From: an uncultured Oscillospiraceae bacterium
GTDB lineage: Bacteria; Bacillota; Clostridia; Oscillospirales; Acutalibacteraceae
Direction of reading: 5' to 3'
DNA length: 61,115 bases
Assembly: GCA_900540305.1 (NCBI GenBank)
Contig: UQFL01000006.1
Location: 1 to 61,115, forward strand
In this document: piece after piece, positions 50,798-58,374 of the stretch
How the letters are laid out: every line of letters starts with the position of its first letter
Numbering within the stretch: position 1 is the first letter of the stretch
Made by a program: the position numbers and the translations under genes
Notes under the pieces: generated by a model
What the model was told of the DNA's origin: nothing
Database searches by the model: none
What the model saw: only the letters and a program-made list of their open reading frames with translations

Positions 50798-51523
50798 ATG
50801 AATGTACTTATATACGATACTGAAGAACAGATAGGAATTGCGGCAGGTAACTATATGTGCGGCCAGGTGCTTCAAAAGCCCGACTCCGTACTCGGACTTG
50901 CAACAGGCTCAACGCCCATCAAGGCATACAAGCAGATGATTGACCTTTACAGCAAGGGCGTTGTTGATTTTTCACAGGTTACAACCTTTAACCTTGACGA
51001 ATATGTAAATCTTGATGTTAAAGACAAGAATTCATATCACACATTTATGCACGAAAATCTTTTCGACCATGTTAACATTCCCGAAGAGAACATCAACTTC
51101 CTTGACGGAAACGCACAGGACCTTGAGCAGGAATGCCGTGACTACGAAAAGAAAATCAAAAAAGCGGGCGGAATTGACATTCAGCTTCTCGGAATAGGCT
51201 CAAACGGCCATATCGCATTCAACGAGCCTGCTGACTGTTTCCAGAGATGGAGCCATGTTGTTACACTTAAAGAGAGCACAGTTAAAGACAACAGCAGGTT
51301 TTTCAAATCGATAGACGAAGTTCCCACACAGGCAGTTACAATGGGTATCGGCTCAATCATGCAGGCTAAAAAGATACTTATTATCGCTCTCGGCACAAAC
51401 AAGGCTAAAGCTATCAAACAGCTTATAGACGGAAATGTTACACCTATGTGCCCTGCATCCGTTTTACAGTTCCACACAGATGTTACTCTTATGCTTGATA
51501 AAGGCGCCGCATCACTCTTATAA
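50798..51523 (+). CDS. nagB: Glucosamine-6-phosphate deaminase
   Basis: 241 residues from the ATG at 50798, preceded by AAGGAGG; the frame extension to 50762 precedes the ribosome site and is rejected. Motifs: LGLATGSTPIKAYK (phosphate binding), TFNLDEYVNLD with the catalytic Asp, LLGIGSNGHIAFNEP and the ALGTNKAKAIKQLIDG segment. It converts glucosamine-6-phosphate to fructose-6-phosphate and ammonia, feeding amino sugars into glycolysis. No nagA or transporter is adjacent. A consensus promoter precedes it. Confidence 0.97.
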   Translation: MNVLIYDTEEQIGIAAGNYMCGQVLQKPDSVLGLATGSTPIKAYKQMIDLYSKGVVDFSQVTTFNLDEYVNLDVKDKNSYHTFMHENLFDHVNIPEENINFLDGNAQDLEQECRDYEKKIKKAGGIDIQLLGIGSNGHIAFNEPADCFQRWSHVVTLKESTVKDNSRFFKSIDEVPTQAVTMGIGSIMQAKKILIIALGTNKAKAIKQLIDGNVTPMCPASVLQFHTDVTLMLDKGAASLL

Positions 51524-51543
51524 ACAGCGGCAGAGGAAAAGCC

Positions 51544-52050
51544 ATGGCTAAAAAATCTAAAAAAAGCAAGAAAAAAAGCGCACTTATAGCCATTGCCGCA
51601 GTTGTAATTATTGCGGCGGTGGGCGTTTTTGCATATATAAATTTCGGCAGCGATAAAGACGGCGAAAACACTTCTCAAACCGTTCAGAGTTCTGATGCAG
51701 TTTCGCAGAGTGAAACACAGAGCAGTGCAAAGACTTCAACAACAACGACGACTGCTCAAACTACTGACAAAACTACTCAGGGCAGTACTAAAGAGCACAC
51801 CACCGTTACCACAACTCAGCCGATAGGATATTATCTTCCGCTCACAGTAGGCGACGCTATGGACGCACTTAGCGAGCATTACGGAAGCGGTTTCAAAGTA
51901 AACTCAACTGTTGAAGAAAACGGTCTTAATTATTTTTCAATTACCAAAGGCGACGAAAAGTATGCATCCGTAGCTGTTGACCTTTCAACAGGAAAGGCAA
52001 CTGAAACTATTTCTGCAACGGGAGAAAAAACGGAATTTTCGCTTGTTTAA
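51544..52050 (+). CDS. Membrane-anchored protein with Ser/Thr-rich linker
   Basis: 168 residues: a strongly basic N-terminus (KKSKKSKKKS), a membrane helix (about 13-33), a ~60-residue linker made almost entirely of Ser, Thr, Gln and Lys, and a small ordered C-terminal domain of ~75 residues (GYYLPLTVGDAMDALSEHYG onward). The C-terminal domain resembles a single PepSY-like unit in its beta pattern, but this is not certain. Outside location is expected. It lies 20 bp after nagB and 37 bp before metG, with GAGGAAAAG as ribosome site. Confidence 0.6.
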   Translation: MAKKSKKSKKKSALIAIAAVVIIAAVGVFAYINFGSDKDGENTSQTVQSSDAVSQSETQSSAKTSTTTTTAQTTDKTTQGSTKEHTTVTTTQPIGYYLPLTVGDAMDALSEHYGSGFKVNSTVEENGLNYFSITKGDEKYASVAVDLSTGKATETISATGEKTEFSLV

Positions 52051-52087
52051 AACCGATTACACATTCGCTCATTAAGGAGAGATGAAA

Positions 52088-54040
52088 ATGGCAGATAAAG
52101 AAAAGTTTTATATTACCACACCGATTTATTACCCATCGGGCAATCCGCATATCGGCCACTGCTACACAACGGTTGCCTGCGACTCTATTGCAAGATACAA
52201 AAGACTTCAGGGTAAAGATGTTATGTTCCTTACGGGAACTGACGAACACGGCCTTAAAATAGAGCAGAAAGCCGAGGAAAAAGGAATTTCTCCAAAGCAG
52301 TATGTTGACGAGATTGTTGAGATATTCAAAAATCTTTGGAGCTTTATGAATATCAGCTATGACAGATATATCAGAACTACTGACGATTACCATATTGAAA
52401 CAGTTCAGAAGATATTCAAAGAGCTTTATGACAAGGGATATATCTATAAAGGCAAATACACGGGCAAATACTGCACCCCGTGCGAGAGTTTCTGGACAGA
52501 AAGCCAGCTTGTTGACGGCAAATGCCCCGACTGCGGAAGAGAAGTTACAGACGCTTCCGAAGAGGCTTACTTCTTTAAAATCTCACCGTTTGCTGACAGA
52601 ATTGAAAAACTTCTTACAGAGACAGATTATCTTCAGCCGAAAACAAGAGCGGTTGAACTTGTAAACAACTTTATCAAGCCGGGCCTTGAAGATGTTTGCG
52701 TTTCAAGAACATCATTCAAATGGGGCGTGCCCGTAACATTTGATGACAAGCATGTTGTTTATGTTTGGATTGACGCTCTTTCAAACTATATCAGCGCACT
52801 CGGCTACAAGAATGATAAATACGATGAATTTGATAAATACTGGCCTGCCGATGTTCATATGGTTGCAAAGGATATTATGCGCTTCCACGCTATCATATGG
52901 CCTGCAATGCTTATGGCGCTTGAGCTTCCGCTCCCGAAGCATCTTGCAGTTCACGGCTGGATTACATTCAACGGTCAGAAGATGAGTAAATCAATCGGCA
53001 ATGTTGTTGACCCGTTTGTACTCGGCGAAAGATACGGCTGTGACGCTATCAGATACCATATTCTTCGTGAAATGGCTCTCGGCGCAGACAGTTCTTTCTC
53101 AAACGAGATTATGATTAACCGCATTAATTCAGACCTTGCAAACGACCTTGGAAACCTTGTTTCAAGAACAGTTGCAATGGTTGAGAAATATTTCGGCGGA
53201 ACACTTCCGACAGGCAGACAGGAAGAACCGATTGACGCTGAACTTATTGAAATGATAACCTCGCTCAGAGATAAAACTGACAAATATATCGATGAAACAC
53301 AGCTTAACAATGCGCTTGCGGAGATATTCAGGGTTATTTCAAGAGCAAACAAATATATTGACGAAACAACCCCGTGGGTACTCGGCAAGGACGAAAGCAA
53401 AAAAGACCGCCTTGCAAGCGTTTTGTACAACCTGCTTGAGGCTATAAGAGTTAGCACAACTCTTCTTTCCTGCTTTATGCCCAGCACAATGCCCAAGGCG
53501 TGGGAACAGATAGGCGCTGACGAATCACTCATCACCTATGAAAACGCAGGAAAATACGGCGTTCTTCCCGCAGATGTTACTGTTAAGAAGGGTGCGGCTC
53601 TTTTCCCGAGAATTGATGTTGAAAAGGAAATTGACGAGCTCAACTCCTTAATCAAAAAGCAGATGGAAGAGGCTGAAAAGAAAAACGCCCCCAAAGAAAA
53701 GGCAGAGGGCGTTGCAGAGATAAGCTTTGATGATTTTGCAAAAGTAGAGCTTTTAACTGCTAAAATTCTTGAGTGCAAGCCCATTAAGAAATCTAAAAAG
53801 CTTCTTAAAATACAGGCTGACGACGGCTCAGGAGAAAAGAGACAGATAGTTTCCGGCATTTCACAATGGTATACACCCGAAGACCTTATCGGAAAAACCG
53901 TTGTTATTGTTTCAAACCTAAAGCCTGCAAAGCTTTGCGGCGAAATGAGCAACGGAATGCTGCTTGCAGGCGATACGGCTGACGGCGGCGTTAAGGTGCT
54001 TTTTGTTGACGGCATGGAGCCAGGAACAAGACTTAGATAA
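52088..54040 (+). CDS. metG: Methionyl-tRNA synthetase
   Basis: 650 residues from the ATG at 52088, 8 bases after AAGGAG; an ATG 6 bases earlier is too close to that site. Class I motifs: NPHIGHCY (HIGH) and KMSKSIGNVVDP (KMSKS). A four-cysteine zinc knuckle (CTPC and CPDC) lies in the connective domain. After the anticodon-binding helices comes a C-terminal EMAP-II/Trbp111-like tRNA-binding domain (FDDFAKVELLTAKILECKP to the end). No T-box or S-box is seen upstream. Confidence 0.98.
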   Translation: MADKEKFYITTPIYYPSGNPHIGHCYTTVACDSIARYKRLQGKDVMFLTGTDEHGLKIEQKAEEKGISPKQYVDEIVEIFKNLWSFMNISYDRYIRTTDDYHIETVQKIFKELYDKGYIYKGKYTGKYCTPCESFWTESQLVDGKCPDCGREVTDASEEAYFFKISPFADRIEKLLTETDYLQPKTRAVELVNNFIKPGLEDVCVSRTSFKWGVPVTFDDKHVVYVWIDALSNYISALGYKNDKYDEFDKYWPADVHMVAKDIMRFHAIIWPAMLMALELPLPKHLAVHGWITFNGQKMSKSIGNVVDPFVLGERYGCDAIRYHILREMALGADSSFSNEIMINRINSDLANDLGNLVSRTVAMVEKYFGGTLPTGRQEEPIDAELIEMITSLRDKTDKYIDETQLNNALAEIFRVISRANKYIDETTPWVLGKDESKKDRLASVLYNLLEAIRVSTTLLSCFMPSTMPKAWEQIGADESLITYENAGKYGVLPADVTVKKGAALFPRIDVEKEIDELNSLIKKQMEEAEKKNAPKEKAEGVAEISFDDFAKVELLTAKILECKPIKKSKKLLKIQADDGSGEKRQIVSGISQWYTPEDLIGKTVVIVSNLKPAKLCGEMSNGMLLAGDTADGGVKVLFVDGMEPGTRLR

Positions 54041-54058
54041 AAAAGACGGTGAATATCA

Positions 54059-54823
54059 ATGTACAAAAATATATTTGATACTCACAGCCATTATGATGAC
54101 GAGCAATTCAACCCCGACAGAGAAGAGCTGCTTTCGGCTCTGCCCCATCGGGGTGTTGCTTTTGCAGTGAGCTGCGGGTGTGACATAAAAACAACAGAGA
54201 TAAACAAAAACCTTGCGCACAAATATGACTATTATTATTTTGCGGCAGGATTTCACCCTGAAAATCTCGAGGGCTTTTCTATCGGCGATTTAGAAAAAAT
54301 AAAAGAATACGCAAGGGACGAAAAATGCGTTGCAATAGGCGAAATAGGGCTTGATTATCACTGGATGAGTTCTTCAAAAGAAAAACAGAAAGAGTTTTTT
54401 GAGGAGCAGTGCAAGCTTGCAAACGAGCTTGATATGCCCGTAATAGTTCACGATAGGGAGGCTCATTCGGACACGCTTGAAATCCTAAAAAAAACAAATT
54501 CCAAAGGCGTTCTGCACTGTTTTTCAGGTTCAAAGGAAATGGCTAAGGAAATCGTTAAAATGGGAATGTATATAGGCTTAAACGGCGTTGTAACATTCAA
54601 AAACGCAAGAAAGAGCCTTGAAGTGGCAAAGGAAATTCCACTTGAAAGACTTTTGCTTGAAACGGACTGCCCTTATCTTGCGCCCGAACCGAACAGAGGA
54701 AAGAGAAATGACAGTTCCTTTATCCCTTTCATTGCCGAAAGACTTTCAGAAGTGCTTGAAATTCCCGCTCAGGAAATTCTTGACATAACATACGAAAACG
54801 CAAGAAGTTTTTATAATATTTAA
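54059..54823 (+). CDS. tatD: TatD family metal-dependent hydrolase (DNase)
   Basis: 254 residues, TIM-barrel with the TatD metal ligands: DTHSHYDDEQF at the N-terminus, IGEIGLDYHW, PVIVHDREAHSDTLEIL, GVLHCFSGS and LLETDCPYLAPEPNRGKRND. TatD proteins are 3'-5' exonucleases. The metG-tatD pairing is widely conserved in Firmicutes and supports the call. It lies 18 bp after metG, with a terminator following. Confidence 0.95.
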   Translation: MYKNIFDTHSHYDDEQFNPDREELLSALPHRGVAFAVSCGCDIKTTEINKNLAHKYDYYYFAAGFHPENLEGFSIGDLEKIKEYARDEKCVAIGEIGLDYHWMSSSKEKQKEFFEEQCKLANELDMPVIVHDREAHSDTLEILKKTNSKGVLHCFSGSKEMAKEIVKMGMYIGLNGVVTFKNARKSLEVAKEIPLERLLLETDCPYLAPEPNRGKRNDSSFIPFIAERLSEVLEIPAQEILDITYENARSFYNI

Positions 54824-54856
54824 TTATACCTATTTATATATTACTCAGAAAAGCAC

Positions 54857-54894
54857 AAAAGCCTTTCAGACGGAAAATCGACTGAAAGGCTTTT
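54857..54894 (+). terminator. Intrinsic terminator after tatD
   Basis: AAAAGCCTTTCAG (54857-54869) and CTGAAAGGCTTTT (54882-54894) form a perfect 13-bp stem followed by TTCT. It also gives a U-rich run on the minus strand, so it may end the ZIP gene as well. Confidence 0.9.
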
Positions 54895-54915
54895 TCTATG
54901 TAGAAATATATTTTG

Positions 54916-55698
54916 TTAACCGAGTGCAACATCAAGCACCATCATAAGAGAAAAGCCTGCGGCAAACATTATTGTACCAACGTTTGAATGTTCGCCTGCT
55001 GAAATCTCAGGTATAAGTTCTTCAACAACAACATAAATCATTGCGCCTGCGGCGAAGCTTAAGAAATAAGGCAAAGCAGGAATAATAATACTTGCAAGCA
55101 AAATTGTTAAGATTGCTCCGAGCGGCTCAACAGCACCCGACAACACGCTGTATAAAAACGCCTTATGCTTGGGAACGCCCTCTGCTTTGAGCGGCATTGA
55201 TATAATTGCGCCCTCAGGGAAATTCTGAAGCGCAACACCAAGCGCAAGCACAAGAGCGCCTGCAGAACTGATGCTTGTTTCATCTGCGAGCCAGCCTGCG
55301 TAAACTGCGCCTACCGCCATACCCTCGGGCAGATTGTGGATAGCTACTGCAAGGGTTAGCATCGTAGTTTTACCGAGTCCGCTTTTAACACCCTCCGCCT
55401 TTTCGCTGTTTCTGTGCAGATGAGGAACAATACGGTCTATTGCAAGCATAAATAATATGCCTATCCAAAAGCCGATAAACGCAGGCAGAAATGCAAGCCT
55501 GCCCAAATGCTCCGACTGCTCCATAGCGGGGATAATAAGGCTCCAGATTGACGCCGCCGCCATAACGCCTGCCGCAAAGCCCGTCAATATTCGCTGAACA
55601 CTTGTATTAAGCTCTTTGCGCATAAAAAACACGCAAGCCGCACCGAGCGTTGTGCCCATAAACGGCAAAATCAGCCCTTTTACTACTTCCATATTCAT
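54916..55698 (-). CDS. ZIP family metal transporter (ZupT-like)
   Basis: 260 residues, eight membrane helices. The metal-binding helices IV and V have HNLPEGMAVG and QNFPEGAIISMP, with GAVEPLGAIL following, the ZupT/GufA-type signature. A cytoplasmic loop with HLHRNSEKAEG lies between helices III and IV. It imports Zn2+ and possibly Fe2+ or Mn2+. GGGAGACAGGAAAT precedes the ATG. Monocistronic; a small dyad at 55766-55781 could be an operator. Confidence 0.93.
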   Translation of the reverse strand: MNMEVVKGLILPFMGTTLGAACVFFMRKELNTSVQRILTGFAAGVMAAASIWSLIIPAMEQSEHLGRLAFLPAFIGFWIGILFMLAIDRIVPHLHRNSEKAEGVKSGLGKTTMLTLAVAIHNLPEGMAVGAVYAGWLADETSISSAGALVLALGVALQNFPEGAIISMPLKAEGVPKHKAFLYSVLSGAVEPLGAILTILLASIIIPALPYFLSFAAGAMIYVVVEELIPEISAGEHSNVGTIMFAAGFSLMMVLDVALG

Positions 55699-55765
55699 AT
55701 TTCCTGTCTCCCATCACTTTAATAATCCTGTTAACTACGAGATTTTAAAAATCAAATCAGTAATT

Positions 55766-55781
55766 GTTAGTATCAGCTAAC
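55766..55781. promoter_or_regulatory. Short dyad upstream of the ZIP gene
   Basis: GTTAG and CTAAC flank 6 bases about 70 bp upstream of the ZIP start. The arms slightly resemble half-sites of DtxR-type metalloregulators, but the match is short. The rest of the 249-bp gap has no gene and no clear consensus promoter. Confidence 0.2.
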
Positions 55782-55905
55782 TTTGAATCAAAAAAATATA
55801 CTGAAAACGCGGCCTTTGTTTTTATAAATAACAGTAACCGCATTTTCCAAACCGAATATATTATATACACGCTGTTTTTCATTGTCAACACAAACGCATA
55901 AAAAG

Positions 55906-55929
55906 AACGCACGGCAAAAGCCGTGCGTT
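55906..55929 (-). terminator. Intrinsic terminator of the GtrA-like gene
   Basis: AACGCACGGC and GCCGTGCGTT form a perfect 10-bp stem with an AAAA loop on the plus strand; the minus strand has a TTTTT run after it. It lies 18 bp after the stop at 55948. Confidence 0.88.
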
Positions 55930-55947
55930 TTAAAAACTTTAATATAA

Positions 55948-56553
55948 TCAGTCTTTTTTCTTTTCCTTGAGAAGAACAAATTTCTCCATCGGGAAGAGAA
56001 CAAGCATCTGAACAAGACCTGCTGCAAGAGAAGCGATTGTTCTTGCAAGACCCTGAATGAATGCTACATCAACTTTGCTGAGCCAGCCAACGATTGCGCC
56101 CTGAAGCCATGTTGAGAAGAGGATGAGGGCAACAAGAAGAACTATGTAGATAACAAAACAAATTTTAGGAGCGTCGCTCTTGAAAGTTGTTTTCTTGTTC
56201 TGAATATAGCCGTAAATATTGGCGATACCGTTTGAAAGGAAGAACGGAAGAATATATCCCCATGTTACAGCGCCGTCTACAACGTACTTTGAAATCTGTT
56301 CTGCGCCCTTAGCTGTTGAAGCGTCAAAAATTACATCCGGCTTGAAAATTGCCTGAAGAAATTCGGGAATTACAGCTGTTACATTATCAAAAATGAGCGG
56401 AAGCACATTTGCGAGAACAAGCTGAATGATTGTTACAAGACCCGAAACAACAAGGAACTTAACAAGCTGCCAAAGGGTTTTCATGAATGAGCCCTTTTCC
56501 TCTGCGGCATTATCTATACCGGAGAGGCTGAATTTTTTCTTTTCGTCTGCCAT
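55948..56553 (-). CDS. GtrA-like membrane protein, second copy
   Basis: 201 residues, paralogue of the protein at 429-950. It has a charged N-terminus, four membrane helices (about 27-50, 93-112, 125-147 and 165-190), and the same family turn after helix 2 (YIQNKKTTFKSDAPK, compared with INRKVTFKADANP). Helices 1 and 2 are separated by a longer outside loop (about residues 55-92) than in the other copy. It follows the metallophosphoesterase at 56679-58349 and ends in a terminator. A role in moving or modifying lipid-linked sugars is inferred from the family. Confidence 0.65.
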   Translation of the reverse strand: MADEKKKFSLSGIDNAAEEKGSFMKTLWQLVKFLVVSGLVTIIQLVLANVLPLIFDNVTAVIPEFLQAIFKPDVIFDASTAKGAEQISKYVVDGAVTWGYILPFFLSNGIANIYGYIQNKKTTFKSDAPKICFVIYIVLLVALILFSTWLQGAIVGWLSKVDVAFIQGLARTIASLAAGLVQMLVLFPMEKFVLLKEKKKD

Positions 56554-56678
56554 AATTTTTACTCCTTAAACATTTACGGAGCGGTTTTGCCAAAAGCAAA
56601 AGCCGCCCGTATAATTACATCTATTAAAGTATACCAAATGTTAACATTCTATGCAAGAAAAATTTACAAATTCCTTAT

Positions 56679-58349
56679 TTATATCAAAAATCCTGCCGCT
56701 AACGAAGCTGTTACAGCGTTTACGATTGCAACAACAGCCCAAACGATAAGAGCAACTATTCCCACAATTACGGCAATGAGAAGAATTACCGCAAGAATAA
56801 GTATTAAGAGAATGAGAGGACCTTTTTTGCTCTTCTTAACAGGGTCGATAAATTCCTTTTCCTCTTCAGCAGGAGCAGGATTTTCATCATCGTAAACAGG
56901 GTGGATTTTAAGAGTAGCCTCAGCGTCACACGGGCCGGGATTCCAAAGAAGCGGCTCTACAAGCGCTCTTACAGTAGTTGCGCCTTTAAGAACTTTACCG
57001 AGCTTGAAGCCGATTGTGTCAAGGAAACTGTCAATAACATTGAGAAGTCCGCAGGTGAGCTTATATTCTCTTGTTTCGGGTCCGTAAGGTGAATCGCCGC
57101 AATAGAGATTCTGAACAAGTTCAAGGATGAAATCTACAACCTTGTTGTCTGCAATATCCGCAATGTCTGCCTTTTTGAGACCACACTCTTTTTTGCAAAG
57201 TCGCCAAATTTTCTTGAATGTAAGGTTATTGAGCCACTTGCCGATGGGCTTTATAAGCCACGCAAGCTTTTTAACCTTTTCGCCGGGGATTGAGAACGAG
57301 GGGCTCATCTCGGCAAGGCGGTCAATATCATTGCCCATTGCCCAGATAATCTCGCCTATCATTCCGAAGAAAAAGCCTTTCATATACTCGTCAAACGGCT
57401 TGCCGTTTGTATCAAGGCCTGGAACTTCCTTAATAAGCTGTGTATCAACTCTGATTTCGCCTGCTTTCGGGTCAAATGTAACCGTTCTCATTGCAGGGGG
57501 GCAGCCTATCATTGAAGCACAAGAAATATCATAGAATTTATTGCCTTTTTTAGATGTGACAACAGAAATATCGTGGATATGAGTATGGCCCGTAAGCATG
57601 CAATGAAGACCGTGGTCAGCGAAAATCTCTCTTGTGATTTCATGGTCTCTCTGCATATCACCCTTGCCGATTATTGCGTAAAACGGGCTGGGGGCAATCA
57701 TCGGGTGATGAGTCATAGCAATAACATACTGGTCGTTATCCTGAGCGTCTTTGAGCTGTTCGAGTATCCACTCCATACACTCATCGCTGTATCCTGAGCC
57801 TCTTTTGCCCTCTTCCTTATCATTTGTATCGTCATTCAGAGCAAAAAGTCTATAACCTGGGGCAAGCTGAACAACATAACAGAGTGATTTTTCATATGTA
57901 GCTATCGCCTCATTGGGGCCGAATTCATAATACATTCCCCAAAGGTCGTGGCGGTTTTCAATGGCGGGTACTTTTATTTTTTCATCGCCGTCATAGCCGT
58001 CAGCAACGCCGCCGTCTCTGTAATCGTGGGTAGAAGTTATTACATAAACTCTTTTGCCGCGTTTTTTAAGGTCGCGAAGCATTTCAATAAATTCCTTGTG
58101 TGATTCAATTTCGCCGTCACGGGTTGTATCACCTGAAAGGACAACTATATCCGTTGAATTATCCTCACACAGCATATTGAAGCCTGCTTCAAGAACAAGG
58201 TCTGAATCCTTTATTACCTTTTGGCTTTTCGATTCCGCATTTTCGTAAGCCTTGCCTTCTGTGCCGCCTTTTCTTGAGTAATAATGCGTATCAGTAATAA
58301 ACTGAATTTTAAGCGGCTCATTATTACTGCCGCTGAGCCTGTTTGCCAT
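56679..58349 (-). CDS. Calcineurin-like metallophosphoesterase with C-terminal membrane helix
   Basis: 556 residues. Metal-binding blocks: QFITDTHYY, VVLSGDTTRDGE, TSTHDYRDG, AMTHHPMIAP and MLTGHTHIHD. The third block is STHD where nearly all members have GNH(D/E), so the Asn ligand is replaced by Thr. After the catalytic domain (to about 290) comes an all-helical region of ~180 residues without recognised homology, a Pro/Glu linker, KKSKKGP and a long hydrophobic C-terminal segment, giving a tail anchor. It lies 25 bp after the glycoside hydrolase gene and precedes the GtrA-like gene. It is distinct from the enzymes at 961 and 6493. Substrate unknown. Confidence 0.8.
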   Translation of the reverse strand: MANRLSGSNNEPLKIQFITDTHYYSRKGGTEGKAYENAESKSQKVIKDSDLVLEAGFNMLCEDNSTDIVVLSGDTTRDGEIESHKEFIEMLRDLKKRGKRVYVITSTHDYRDGGVADGYDGDEKIKVPAIENRHDLWGMYYEFGPNEAIATYEKSLCYVVQLAPGYRLFALNDDTNDKEEGKRGSGYSDECMEWILEQLKDAQDNDQYVIAMTHHPMIAPSPFYAIIGKGDMQRDHEITREIFADHGLHCMLTGHTHIHDISVVTSKKGNKFYDISCASMIGCPPAMRTVTFDPKAGEIRVDTQLIKEVPGLDTNGKPFDEYMKGFFFGMIGEIIWAMGNDIDRLAEMSPSFSIPGEKVKKLAWLIKPIGKWLNNLTFKKIWRLCKKECGLKKADIADIADNKVVDFILELVQNLYCGDSPYGPETREYKLTCGLLNVIDSFLDTIGFKLGKVLKGATTVRALVEPLLWNPGPCDAEATLKIHPVYDDENPAPAEEEKEFIDPVKKSKKGPLILLILILAVILLIAVIVGIVALIVWAVVAIVNAVTASLAAGFLI

Positions 58350-58374
58350 TAAGCTTTCCTCCTTTAGTTTTTAT

